In this document: positions 37,555 through 48,292 of the stretch, piece by piece
Layout of the letters: each line of letters opens with the position of its first letter
How positions within the stretch are numbered: the first letter of the stretch is position 1
Source of the DNA: Dermatophagoides farinae
Lineage: Eukaryota; Arthropoda; Arachnida; Sarcoptiformes; Pyroglyphidae
DNA length: 64,000 bases
Reading direction: 5' to 3'
Assembly: GCF_024713945.1 (NCBI RefSeq)
Contig: NC_134680.1
Coordinates: 4,116,001-4,180,000 of the forward strand
Made by a program: the position numbers and the translations under genes
Notes under the pieces: generated by a model
The model's database searches: none
The model's input: the letters and a program-made list of their open reading frames with translations, nothing else
Told to the model about the DNA's origin: nothing

Positions 37555-38865
37555 ATGGAAACCGACTCCGTTTCATCATCGACACGACGACAATGGAATC
37601 ATTTGAACAAAGTTCTCTCACGAACCGGTCCATTTGTACAGGCTGGATTTGATGTAACAGCAGGTTTAACCGTATTACAAGAGGCAAAAATTCTGGTCGT
37701 TGGTGCAGGTGGTCTTGGCTGTGAAATGCTCAAAGATCTAGCCATGATGGGTTTCGTGGATATTCATGTTATCGACTGCGATACGATTGAAATATCGAAT
37801 CTAAATCGTCAATTTTTATTCCGTACCAAAGATGTTGGCCGTAGTAAAGCAGTGGTTGCTGCCGAATTCATAAACAAACGTGTTGCTGGCTGTAATGTTA
37901 CCGCTCATTTCTGTAAGATTGAAGATAAAGATCCGGAATTTTATTATCAATTCAATGTAATCGTCAGTGGTCTAGATGCTATTGGTCCAAGACGTTGGCT
38001 AAATACTATGCTATTCGGTTTGTTGCAACCATCGTCTGAAATGAATCCAGCCGAAATGATCAACATAATACCATTGGTTGATGGTGGAACCGAAGGTTTC
38101 AAAGGAAATCTTCGTGTAATCATACCAAGTCATGCCGATTATCCATGTGTTGAATGTATGCTGGACTTGTATCCACCACAGATTACCTATCCACTTTGCA
38201 CATTGACACATCGTCCAAGACTTCCTGAACATTGTATTGAATATGTTAAACTTATCCAATGGAATCGTGATAATCCATTCGGTGAAGTGGAATTAGATGG
38301 TGATGATCCAACACATCTTCAATGGGTATATGAACGTGCAATGGAACGTGCTACTGAATTCGGTATCGAAAGTGTTACCTATCGACTTACACAAGGTGTT
38401 GTCAAACACATAATACCTGCGGTAGCATCAACTAATGCAACGATTGCAGCTGCTTGCTGTACCGAAGTATTCAAATTAATGACTGCTGCTGCACCATTTC
38501 TTAACAATTATCTTGTACTAAATAATTCTGATGGAATCTATACGTATACATATGCAGCCGAACGTAAACGAGATTGCAAGATTTGTGGTACATTACCGAT
38601 ACCATTGAAAATTTCTTCGAAAAAATTATCATTAAATGATCTCATCGATCAATTGGTATCGGATTATCAAATGGCCAAAGAAAATATATCCATACGAACA
38701 ATAATGAAAAATGGTTCTGATCAAACATTATATATGGCAAGTTTAGCCGAGCAAACATCGTTGAATCTAACAAAAACATTACCACAATTAATGATTGATG
38801 ATGGTCAATTGATTGTTGTCATTGATAATCATTTGATGAAAAAATTTGTAATTAATTATGTATAA
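37555..38865 (+). CDS. UBA3: NEDD8-activating enzyme E1 catalytic subunit
   Basis: A single exon of 436 residues; the ATG at 37555 agrees with the family start. UBA3 with NAE1/APP-BP1 adenylates NEDD8 and passes it to UBC12, driving cullin neddylation. The nucleotide loop GAGGLG is at residues 50-55, followed by 'HVIDCDTIEISNLNRQFLFR' and 'DVGRSKAV'. The catalytic cysteine is Cys215 in 'YPLCTLTHRPRLPEHC'. Zinc-binding pairs CVEC and CKIC are present. 'NATIAAACCTEVFKL' matches the adenylation domain, and the C-terminal part fits the ubiquitin-fold E2-binding domain. Human UBA3 has 463 residues. Confidence 0.95.
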   Translation: METDSVSSSTRRQWNHLNKVLSRTGPFVQAGFDVTAGLTVLQEAKILVVGAGGLGCEMLKDLAMMGFVDIHVIDCDTIEISNLNRQFLFRTKDVGRSKAVVAAEFINKRVAGCNVTAHFCKIEDKDPEFYYQFNVIVSGLDAIGPRRWLNTMLFGLLQPSSEMNPAEMINIIPLVDGGTEGFKGNLRVIIPSHADYPCVECMLDLYPPQITYPLCTLTHRPRLPEHCIEYVKLIQWNRDNPFGEVELDGDDPTHLQWVYERAMERATEFGIESVTYRLTQGVVKHIIPAVASTNATIAAACCTEVFKLMTAAAPFLNNYLVLNNSDGIYTYTYAAERKRDCKICGTLPIPLKISSKKLSLNDLIDQLVSDYQMAKENISIRTIMKNGSDQTLYMASLAEQTSLNLTKTLPQLMIDDGQLIVVIDNHLMKKFVINYV

Positions 38866-39023
38866 TTCAATTTTTTTCCATTTAAATTTTAGTCATCGAT
38901 TAAACTAAAATCATGAATGAATGATACAGGTGAAGGGGATTGTGAATTGAATTCTTTTGAGAATTCGAATCAAACATGCAACTATTTCAATTCAATCAAA
39001 AAATTACTTCTATTTTGATTCAT

Positions 39024-39038
39024 CACGTGAATCACGTG
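39024..39038 (+). promoter_or_regulatory. Two CACGTG E-boxes upstream of ELAC2
   Basis: Two perfect CACGTG hexamers (39024-39029 and 39033-39038) nine bases apart, each preceded by T, sit ~80-95 bp before the ELAC2 start codon, in the 252-bp gap after UBA3. TCACGTG is a site for Myc/Max, USF or MITF/TFEB-type bHLH factors. Confidence 0.55.
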
Positions 39039-39117
39039 CTCGATCAGCGTTCTAACATGTGAATATATTATTGTGTTTTTTCAAAATTCCAAAATTTGAC
39101 TGAATAATTTTTCTCTC

Positions 39118-41348
39118 ATGTCCATTATTTCGTATCGTTTCGTATCTCGTTTTCTATCTTCACGTACTATCTTACATAATAAAAATCGAACAATGTTAAG
39201 TAATAATATATCGGCTCGTATCAATATGATTGTCATGGGAAATGGTGCTATGATGCAACCATCGGTAATTGTTACAACGGATAAAATTAATTACCTATTC
39301 AATTGTGGTGAAGGTACACAACGAATGATCATTGAACATAATAAGTAAGTTTGTTTCTGTAATCAATTTATAGTTGACAGTTTTTTTTGTATTCCACCGA
39401 AAAAAGATTCCTGAAATTGGGTAAACTTCATAATGTATTTTTCACTGGTACTACATATGAAAATTGGTCCGGTTTTTTTGGTCTCATATTAACCGTTGCT
39501 GATATTAAAAATCAATTGAAATTTTATGGTTCAAGCAAATTCGAACAGATCATACAAATGTATCGTCAATTTTTACAATCAGCTAGTAAAGTTGAACTTC
39601 AACATATTGTAACCGATAATAGTGATGCAGTGATAGATTTAATCGATGATGATGATTTCCTAATTCGATCATTATCATACAAAGAATCAACAGCATACAT
39701 TGTTATTGCCAAAGATAAAATCGGACGATTATTGATTGATAAATGTAAACAATTAAACATACCACCTGGGCCAAAATTTGCTGCATTAAAAAATGGCCAA
39801 ACAATCGAAATCGATGATAGAATTATTCAACCTGGCGATGTTCTTGGACCACCTGAACCTGGTGCAGCTATTGTGATATTAGAATGTCCACAATTCGATT
39901 ATCTAAATGATTTTTATCGAAAAGTGAAAAATTTCACTCCATATGTACATGGAAAACAGATCGAATTAGTTGTTCATATGACACCGGCTACAATTGTCAG
40001 TGATTCCAATTATCAGCAATGGATCAAAACATTCGATTCAAATGTTAAACATTTGATTTTGAATGAAAATTCTGGTTATGATTTAGGTCTTATTTCGTCC
40101 ACTGAATTACAAATCAAATTAAATCTACTTGATAATGAAATATTTCCATTATTACCGGAACGACAATCTAGTGGCGAAAATGTTGATTTTGAATGCCAGA
40201 AAATTATTGAAAATGTACCGAATCTATTCACATATCAGATAAGACCGCGAAGAAAATTTGAAATCCTCGATTCGAATTGTCGCTATTTGAATAGTGGAAA
40301 AATTCAAGAGGAAATTCTTGAACAAACAGAATTCAAAAATCGTCTTGATGAATATAAATCAATGGCAATAACAAACCAACAACAGTCATATCCAAATGTA
40401 ATATTTCTTGGAACCGGTTCCAGTTCACCGGGTAAACAACGTAATACCAGTGGTATATTAGTCAATGTGAATACAGAAAGATCTATCCTATTGGATTGTG
40501 GTGAATCAACCCTTTTGCAGATGAAACGATTTTTTGGTCATGATCATTATCACCGAGAAATTGGTCGTATTGATGCTATATTCATTTCACATTATCATGC
40601 TGATCACCATTTTGGTCTTGTCAAGTTGATAAAAGAACGTTTAAAATTATCAACCAAACCAATATGGGTTATTGCACCATATTCAATTCTATCATTTCTT
40701 GATTATTTTGCCATAAATTTTGAAAATATCTCCAATGGTTATCGTGGAATTGCATGTGAAACATTATTGTTCGATAAACTTACGAAAAAGTTGAATCAAA
40801 ATGAAGAAAAACAAGAATTATTACGACAACTTGTCATCAATGAAATTGCCACTGTATTGGTACCACATTGTTTTGAAAGTTATGGTATTATTCTGGAAAT
40901 TTTTGGAAAAAAATTAGCCTATTCCGGTGATTCAATGTATTCTGATTCATTTGATCATATTGCACAAAATTGTGATATGATCATACATGAAGCAACAATG
41001 AATGATGATCTATGGCAAGAAGCTGAATACAAACGACATTCAACCATATCACAGGCAATAAATGTTGGACGACGAATTGGAGCACACTATACGGTGTTGA
41101 CACATTTTTCACAACGTTATGCAAAAATAGCACCGATAACTCTAATCGATGATAAATCATTGGCTAGCTATATTGAAAAACAAGTTGTAATTGCATTTGA
41201 TTTTATGCAAATTTCATTCACAAATTTAGCACGTGCTGCACGTCTCAAATATCCTCTTGAAGTATTATTCGATGAAGAGATACAACGAATGCAGGACGTC
41301 GTAACCAAACGAAATAATAAACGAAAATTATTGGAAGAATTTTCCTAA
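39118..41348 (+). CDS. ELAC2: Long-form tRNase Z (3' tRNA processing endonuclease)
   Basis: Two exons, 39118-39344 and 39407-41348, encode 722 residues. The enzyme cuts the 3' trailer from precursor tRNAs in nucleus and mitochondria. The N-terminus ('MSIISYRFVSRFLSSRTI') looks like a mitochondrial signal; an in-frame ATG at about 39193 could start a nuclear form, as known for ELAC2. The inactive amino domain shows 'YLFNCGEGTQRMI'; the catalytic domain begins 'VIFLGTGSSSPGKQRNTSGI' and has 'LLDCGEST'. The zinc motif is His471-x-His473-x-Asp475-His476 in 'ISHYHADHHFG'. Later ligands are in 'VPHCFESYG', 'AYSGDSMYSD', 'IIHEATM' and 'LTHFSQRYAK'. The second exon boundary was chosen because it alone keeps the frame. 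Confidence 0.95.
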
Positions 41349-41580
41349 AATTGAAAAAAAAATTAAAATTTTCAAAAAAAAAATCTATAACATTCTTTAT
41401 GAAAAGACACACGAGTGTTTTTTTCTGTGTGTGTGTGTGTGTTTCTCATTCGTTTGTTCGTTTGTACAGGTCAATGAGAGAGAGAGAGAGACGATCATTG
41501 CCATAAACAAGCCAAGATCATCTGTTGGTGAAAAATATTAAATTAACAATTAGAAAAAGAAAATTGATCCACATACATAG

Positions 41581-42231
<651 letters not shown>

Positions 42232-42681
42232 TTTTTTTCCAATGCAACCAATGAAAATTAGGCAATCATTTTGTTGAATGAATGAATGAATGAAACGAAT
42301 TTTTTTCTGTAAAAACAAATATCATTATCATACAGAAATTCTTGTTGTTGCCTAACATTTTTTACACCACACCAACAAACATTTCAAAAATATCTCATAG
42401 TTTTGGTTTTGCCTTTAAATTCTAGTTAATGAAAAAAAAAATTCAATTCAATTGAAAAATTTGCGAAAAAAAAGAATCAATTTTTTATGTTGTTCAAGTT
42501 TCTGGTGATTTTTTTCGCTTCTTGGAATTGATTTCCGGGTCAGTTTTTTATTTTTTGAAAAACTCGAATTTCTTATTGAACTCACTCATTGAGTGGATAT
42601 AGAAATCGTGGAATGTTTGTATATGGATATAAATAGTGATAATTCTTGTTGACATTTGGAATATTTGCATCAACCCGAATA
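42232..42681. other. Short intergenic spacer (mtACP 3' flank / USB1 promoter)
   Basis: About 450 bp of AT-rich DNA with a (GAAT)n run near 42275-42295. No further gene seen. Confidence 0.6.
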
Positions 42682-43449
42682 ATGTTACCTTCGGTACGGA
42701 ATTTATCCTTATTCAATGGAACATTGCGTGATGACGATGATCAAATGAGGGAAAAATCTACAAATTTTCCAACCGAAAAACGAACGCGATCATTTCCAAA
42801 TATTCGAAATCAATTTGTCATACACATTTATTATCATTTGAATGATGATGATAACAACGAAATTTTGCAAGAAATTCGCCAACAATTTTCAGAAAAATGG
42901 TTAAACTTTGAACAAGAATCACATATTTCATTAATATATGGACATTATGCTGTACAATATCATCAAATTGAACCGTTAATATATCAATTATCCGAATTGA
43001 TTAAATCATTTGAAACATTTTCACTTTATCTGAATGAAGCTCGAATTCTGCCCAATAGTGATAAAAGTCGATATTTTTTAGCCATTTGTCAAGTTAGTTC
43101 GGCCGATTTTATTGATAATGAAATGGATAGTGACAACAATGAAACTAATAGTTTAAAAAAACTCCAACCACCATCACCGAATCGTATTCTAGTCAAATCA
43201 ATACATCATATTATTCGAAAATATCGATCCGAAATCATTCCGGTTGATGATGATCAAATTGAACAATTTATATTTCATACAAGTATAGCTTGGTTTACAC
43301 CTGAACATCTTGATGAAGCTCAATGTATTTGTGATCGATTGAATAGGAATTATTTCAACGGCGATGATGAAGATCGAATCTTATCCATTCGAATCAACCG
43401 TTTACATTTAAAAATTGGTCATATTTCTAGAATTGTTAATTTATTGTGA
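42682..43449 (+). CDS. USB1: U6 snRNA 3'-5' exonuclease/phosphodiesterase
   Basis: A single exon of 255 residues from the ATG at 42682 (human USB1 has 265). USB1 trims the oligo-U tail of U6 snRNA in the nucleus and leaves a 2',3'-cyclic phosphate. The two HxS motifs of the 2H phosphoesterase fold are His81-Ile-Ser83 ('SHISLIYGHYAVQYHQIEPL') and His199-Thr-Ser201 ('FHTSIAWFTPEHLDE'). The interposed 'SRYFLAICQVSS' and the end 'INRLHLKIGHI' fit the family. An acidic Asn/Asp insertion is present before residue 170. Upstream in-frame codons lack ATG. Confidence 0.9.
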   Translation: MLPSVRNLSLFNGTLRDDDDQMREKSTNFPTEKRTRSFPNIRNQFVIHIYYHLNDDDNNEILQEIRQQFSEKWLNFEQESHISLIYGHYAVQYHQIEPLIYQLSELIKSFETFSLYLNEARILPNSDKSRYFLAICQVSSADFIDNEMDSDNNETNSLKKLQPPSPNRILVKSIHHIIRKYRSEIIPVDDDQIEQFIFHTSIAWFTPEHLDEAQCICDRLNRNYFNGDDEDRILSIRINRLHLKIGHISRIVNLL

Positions 43450-43637
43450 ATTTAATATAATTTCGTTTATTACTATTTTTTAAATATTCATTATTATCAG
43501 AAATATTTTTTTTCACAATGAATTCAAGAATTTCCAATCAAATGAAATTAAATTGAATATAATCACATCATCTGTGAATGTGGTATGGCACGTTGTTTTT
43601 TCTTTTACATGATATTTTGATTGATTGGTCAACCAGA

Positions 43638-44837
43638 ATGAAACCGAATCAAATTCCCGATGAAATAATCAACGATCCAATACTCAATCAACGGATCGCT
43701 CAATTCTTACCGGATAATTATAACTTTGAAATACATAAAACTATATGGCGTATACGACGTGATGGTTCGAAACGTGTTTGTTTACAATTCCCAGATGGTC
43801 TATTTATTTTTGCCGTTCCAATTGTCGATATTTTACGTGAATTCTCCACCGATGATGTTGAATTCATTATTATGGCCGATGTTGCATATGGTGCATGTTG
43901 TGTGGATGATATGAAAGCACGTGAAATGGATTGTGATATGCTCGTACATTATGGCCATTCATGTTTAGTGCCAATCAATCGTATGGCAACTGGGATATCT
44001 GTGTTATATGTTTTTGTTGATATAAAATTTGATCTTTTACATTTTATTCAGACGATTGTAAAAAATTTTTCGACCACTGAACATCGAATATGTTTAGCAT
44101 CTACCATTCAGTTTATACGATCCACACATATGGCGGCAAAAGAATTAAGGGAAAAATATTCATTCAATGTGCATATACCACAATCACGTCCATTAACACC
44201 GGGTGAAATTCTTGGCTGTACGGCACCTACGTTAAAATCGGATCACGCAAATACAATAATATTCATAGCTGATGGACGTTTTCATTTGGAAGCATTAATG
44301 ATTGCTAATCCCGAATTGCCAGCATATCGTTATGATCCATATAGTAAAGATATGACACGTGAATATTATCAAGTGGATCAAATGATACGACAACGAACAG
44401 AAGCAATCGAACGTTGCGAAAAAGTTTTACGTATGAATCAACCCATTGGAATCATAGTCGGAACTCTTGGTCGTCAAGGTAGTCTACGAATTGTCGACAC
44501 ATTACAATCATTATTACGGAAAACATCAATTCAATCGCCAGTTTTTTTGTTCACAATTGCTGAAATTAATCCACAAATGTTACGTGAACTTGGTACGGAT
44601 ATCGTCGAATGCTGGATACAGATTGGTTGTCCTCGTTTATCCATCGATTGGGGTGCCAATTTTATGGAAAAACCATTATTAACACCATATGAATTTCGTA
44701 CAGCCATAAAAAATATTGATACAATGAATGAAACAAATTTTAGAAATCCATATCCAATGGATTTTTATGCAACATCTAGCCTCGGTAATTGGACACCGAA
44801 TCATAAATGTCATGATCATTGTAAATGTGAAAAATGA
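43638..44837 (+). CDS. DPH1: Diphthamide synthase subunit 1 (Dph1)
   Basis: A single exon; from the ATG at 43638 ('MKPNQIPDEI') 399 residues. An upstream in-frame ATG at 43578 adds 20 residues, but homologues begin near NQIP. With Dph2 it transfers 3-amino-3-carboxypropyl from S-adenosylmethionine to His of elongation factor 2, the first step of diphthamide synthesis, using a 4Fe-4S cluster. Candidate cluster cysteines are Cys87 ('YGACCVDD'), Cys194 ('ILGCTAPTL') and Cys331 ('IGCPRLSIDWG'). Other family words: 'NYNFEIHKTIWRI', 'DMLVHYGHSCLVPI', 'DGRFHLEALMIANPELPAYR', 'GTLGRQGS', 'KPLLTPYEF'. The C-terminus is Cys/His-rich ('KCHDHCKCEK'). Confidence 0.95.
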   Translation: MKPNQIPDEIINDPILNQRIAQFLPDNYNFEIHKTIWRIRRDGSKRVCLQFPDGLFIFAVPIVDILREFSTDDVEFIIMADVAYGACCVDDMKAREMDCDMLVHYGHSCLVPINRMATGISVLYVFVDIKFDLLHFIQTIVKNFSTTEHRICLASTIQFIRSTHMAAKELREKYSFNVHIPQSRPLTPGEILGCTAPTLKSDHANTIIFIADGRFHLEALMIANPELPAYRYDPYSKDMTREYYQVDQMIRQRTEAIERCEKVLRMNQPIGIIVGTLGRQGSLRIVDTLQSLLRKTSIQSPVFLFTIAEINPQMLRELGTDIVECWIQIGCPRLSIDWGANFMEKPLLTPYEFRTAIKNIDTMNETNFRNPYPMDFYATSSLGNWTPNHKCHDHCKCEK

Positions 44838-44871
44838 TGATCAATTCTTTTATTGTTATAATTTAATTCAG

Positions 44872-44887
44872 AATAAATAAATTTATT
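44872..44887. terminator. Near-palindromic bidirectional poly(A) signal between DPH1 and the bHLH gene
   Basis: The stretch AATAAATAAATTTATT carries AATAAA on the plus strand (for DPH1) and, on the minus strand, AATAAA overlapping the stop codon of the bHLH gene. Stop codons of the two convergent genes are only 45 bp apart, so their transcripts must overlap in this region. Confidence 0.6.
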
Positions 44888-45558
44888 TTTTATCATTTTT
44901 ATATAAAACATTTTGCAAACATCTAATATAATCAATTGCCGAATGTAATATCTGTACTTTGGACATTCTTTCTTTTTGTCGAAATTCTTCCGGTATTATC
45001 TATTTGAAAGAGGTAAAAAATAAAAGATTCGATTTTTTTTGTTGTTCAATTAGAAAAAGTTTCGCATACCTCTTTAAGGCGAAATAATGCATCATTTAAA
45101 CGATGCATTCGTTTCCGTTCCTGATCATTGGCTAGATCACGATTACGTGTTGATGTCGATGATGTATGATTGGTTAATGATTGCCGTTGTGATTGATTTT
45201 GATTGTCCATCATTGTCATAGTTGTTGTTAGATTATAAAATTGATTATAATTGTCAAAATCAAAATAACCATATAGACAATTTTTTTGTTGATAATTTAG
45301 GGATGTTGATGAATATTGTGACCCTCCATTATCATCATCACTACTACTATTACCATTACTGGCTGTATTTGTAGTTGAATTAGAAATTTCCGATGTATAT
45401 AACGGTTGTTGTGAAGAAATTGGCATCCAAGAATCATACATTGATCGTTGTCCAACAACTACAACAGGCAAATTTGATTCGATTGAAGATGGTAGAATCC
45501 AATTTTGATTATTATAATCATCGTCCATTTCATTCGCCGTCATCATCATCATCATCAT
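44883..45558 (-). CDS. Basic helix-loop-helix transcription factor, subfamily uncertain
   Basis: Two minus-strand exons, 45558-45070 and 44999-44883, encode 201 residues. The bHLH domain is at the C-terminus and is split by the intron at the end of helix 1: 'NDQERKRMHRLNDALFRLKE' then 'IIPEEF', loop, and helix 2 'RMSKVQILHSAIDYIRCLQN'. It ends ten residues later. The basic-region ERxR core is kept (QERKRMH). The rest is Asn/Ser/Thr-rich low complexity. The start is a run of six ATG codons. The domain mixes Group A features (RMHxLNDAL) with an achaete-scute-like helix 2 (DYIRxLQ), so I do not assign an orthologue. Likely a nuclear developmental regulator. Confidence 0.8.
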
Positions 45559-46229
45559 AGTCGTCGTCGTCGTTTCGAATTAAATCAAATGAATGATTAT
45601 TGCCAAGATTCGAATGATTTCATTTTATATCAACAAAAAAAAGACCACATTCACAAAGAAAAAATGAATCAATGAATCTAGACCATCTGGGAATTATGAT
45701 GATGATGATGAAAGTCAATTATCTGAAAAAAAATCTTCAATTGCATCACCATCATCATCGGTGTTATTTATATTATACTCAAGGAATCACAACGAAATAA
45801 TCGTCAGAAAACTAATTCCCAATTTCATCCACATCCACATCGACACACACACACACACACAAATGTGTAATTAAAAGAGACATGGACTTGCATATTGGTT
45901 CGAAAAAAAATTAGAGCGTAAACGAAATAAAACAAAACAAAAAAAAACGCAAATGAACTATGTGTACAAATACATTCCACAGGGCCAAGGGTCGTCGTCA
46001 GTCGTCATACAGTCCATTATCAATAGACAAAATTCTTAGTAAATGACTGTCATGCATACCATAACAAAAAAAACATCGAAAAAGGATTGTGTAACAGAAG
46101 AAAAAAAACATGTTTTCTTCTGTCTGTCAAAATTCATCTGTTCTACAAATATCTATTGTGGAATCATTTATTTATTCATCATAAAAATCTAAATCTAATC
46201 GAATCGGGTAGATTAATGAATTGAAATTC
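45559..46229. other. Spacer between the bHLH promoter and the tubulin 3' end
   Basis: About 670 bp holding the 5' flank of the bHLH gene and the 3' flank of the alpha-tubulin gene, both minus strand. Contains (GAT)n and (CA)n; no gene seen. Confidence 0.6.
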
Positions 46230-47615
46230 TTAAAATTCTTCACCATCCCGATCATCATAATCATCATCATCTGCATTATATTCGGCAGCCACCTCTTCAT
46301 AATCTTTCTCCAATGCTGCTAAATCTTCACGAGCTTCGCTAAATTCACCTTCTTCCATACCTTCGCCAACATACCAATGAACGAAAGCACGTTTTGAATA
46401 CATAAGATCAAATTTATGATTCAATCTTGACCATGCTTCAGAGATGGCCGTTGTATTCGATAATAGACAAACGGCCCGTTGAACTTTAGCCAAATCACCA
46501 CTCGGAACTACAGTGGGTGGACGATAATTGATTCCAATTTTGAAACCAGTAGGGCACCATTGTACGAATTGAATGGTACTTTTAGCTTTTATGGCAGCAA
46601 TTGCCGCATTCACATCTTTTGGTACAACATCACCACGATATAGCAGGCAACAGGCCATATATTTACCATTACGTGTATTACATTTAACCATTTGATTTGA
46701 TGGCTCAAAACATGTACCGGTTATTTCCGAAACAGTAAATTGTTCATGGTAGGCTTTTTCACTCGATACAATCGGTGCATAACTAACCAATGGAAAATGT
46801 ATCCTTGGATAGGGTACCAAATTGGTTTGAAATTCGGTCAGATCAACATTTAGTGCACCATCAAAACGTAATGATGCCGTAATTGACGAAACGATTTGTC
46901 CAATTAAACGATTTAAATTCATATATGATGGACGTTCAATATTTAGATTACGGCGACAAATATCATAAATGGCTTCATTATCAACCATAAATGAACAATC
47001 CGAATGTTCCAATGTATTATGCGTGGTTAATATTGAATTATATGGTTCAACAACAGCGGTTGAAATAGCAGGTGCCGGATAAATAGCGAATTCTAATTTA
47101 GATTTTTTTCCATATTCAACCGATAAACGTTCCATTAATAATGAAGAGAAACCTGAACCAGTACCACCACCAAATGAATGAAATATAAGAAATCCTTGTA
47201 GACCGGAACATTGTTCAGCTAATTTTGCGATACGTCTCATAACTGGTTCGATCAGTGTTTTACCTTCCGTATAATGTCCACGTGCGTAATTATTAGCCGC
47301 ATCTTCTTTCCCAGTGATCAATTGTTCTGGATGAAATAGACGACGATATTCACCCGTACGTACTTCATCAACAACTGTTGGTTCTAGATCAACATAAATT
47401 GAACGAGGTACAAAACGCCCATTACCGGTTTCATTGAAAAATGTTGAAAATGAATCATTCGATATAGTTTCCGATGAAGACAATGTTGTTGTCGATTTAA
47501 CAGGTGATAATTGGCCATCCGGTTGAATTTCATGTTCCAGACAATACAATTCCCAACAGGCATTCCCGATCTGTACACCAGCTTGGCCAACATGTAATGA
47601 TATACATTCACGCAT
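46230..47615 (-). CDS. Divergent alpha-tubulin isotype (candidate group 33 mite allergen)
   Basis: A single minus-strand exon of 461 residues (typical alpha-tubulin ~450). It starts with MREC, the motif read by the tubulin mRNA autoregulation system. The GTP-binding loop GGGTGSG is in '[20 protein letters not shown]', and the Glu of '[20 protein letters not shown]' that triggers beta-tubulin GTP hydrolysis is kept. Lys40 is present in 'SPVKSTTT', but the luminal loop is ~10 residues longer and Ser/Thr-rich, unlike the usual KTIGGGDDSF. The acidic tail ends in Phe, not Tyr. Alpha-tubulin of this mite is listed as allergen Der f 33; that this locus encodes it is my inference from length and organism. 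Confidence 0.92.
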   Translation of the reverse strand: MRECISLHVGQAGVQIGNACWELYCLEHEIQPDGQLSPVKSTTTLSSSETISNDSFSTFFNETGNGRFVPRSIYVDLEPTVVDEVRTGEYRRLFHPEQLITGKEDAANNYARGHYTEGKTLIEPVMRRIAKLAEQCSGLQGFLIFHSFGGGTGSGFSSLLMERLSVEYGKKSKLEFAIYPAPAISTAVVEPYNSILTTHNTLEHSDCSFMVDNEAIYDICRRNLNIERPSYMNLNRLIGQIVSSITASLRFDGALNVDLTEFQTNLVPYPRIHFPLVSYAPIVSSEKAYHEQFTVSEITGTCFEPSNQMVKCNTRNGKYMACCLLYRGDVVPKDVNAAIAAIKAKSTIQFVQWCPTGFKIGINYRPPTVVPSGDLAKVQRAVCLLSNTTAISEAWSRLNHKFDLMYSKRAFVHWYVGEGMEEGEFSEAREDLAALEKDYEEVAAEYNADDDDYDDRDGEEF

Positions 47616-48292
47616 TTTTGGTCAGTATTCTAAAAAAGTTTCAGAGTTTTAAAATTTTAAAATTAAAACAAAACAAAAAAATGTTTCTGGTTGACAAGCA
47701 ACGAACACAACCGAAATCGAAGAACGAATGTTTAGTAGCTAGAAGGGCGCGTCCAATGATTTGTTCAATTTGGGTTGGTGATTGTTGACATTTTTATCAT
47801 CATGATCGAATCAGAAATGGATTCACCAGATTTTTTTTTCAGTTCGTTTGTTATCAGAAAAAAGACTTTGGTAATATTATATCCAGTGTATTTGTGTGTT
47901 TGTGATTTGTATTTGCATATTTTTGTCGATTGCCAACAACAACCAATCAAATTCGACAAATCACACTGATTATTTTGCAGATATAATATATATACAGTGA
48001 GGCAAAGAAAATAAACCGGATAACAGGATATGTAGCATTTTTTTTCTTGCCGTTGTCTAAATTAAACATTCACATTCGAACGTTAAACACACACACACAC
48101 ACAATAAATAAATCTTGTCATTTTATTTTTTTCTTTTTTGAATAGAAATTTTAATTTGAAATTTCAAATCGTAGTAATAATAATACACTACAAGAGTGAT
48201 TATTATTGGTAATATATAAAAAGGCAGAAGGTCAAAAATAAAAATAGGAAATTCGAATCATTATCAAGAAAATCTCGAATGATGATGATAAT
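47616..48292. other. Spacer: tubulin promoter / GRWD1 3' flank
   Basis: Both neighbours are on the minus strand. AT-rich with a (CA)n run near 48088-48103; no gene recognised. Confidence 0.6.

Noticed and set aside
43578-43637. Upstream ATG extension of DPH1
   Set aside because: In frame and possible, but the 20 added residues have no counterpart in DPH1 homologues, which start near NQIP; kept only as an alternative.
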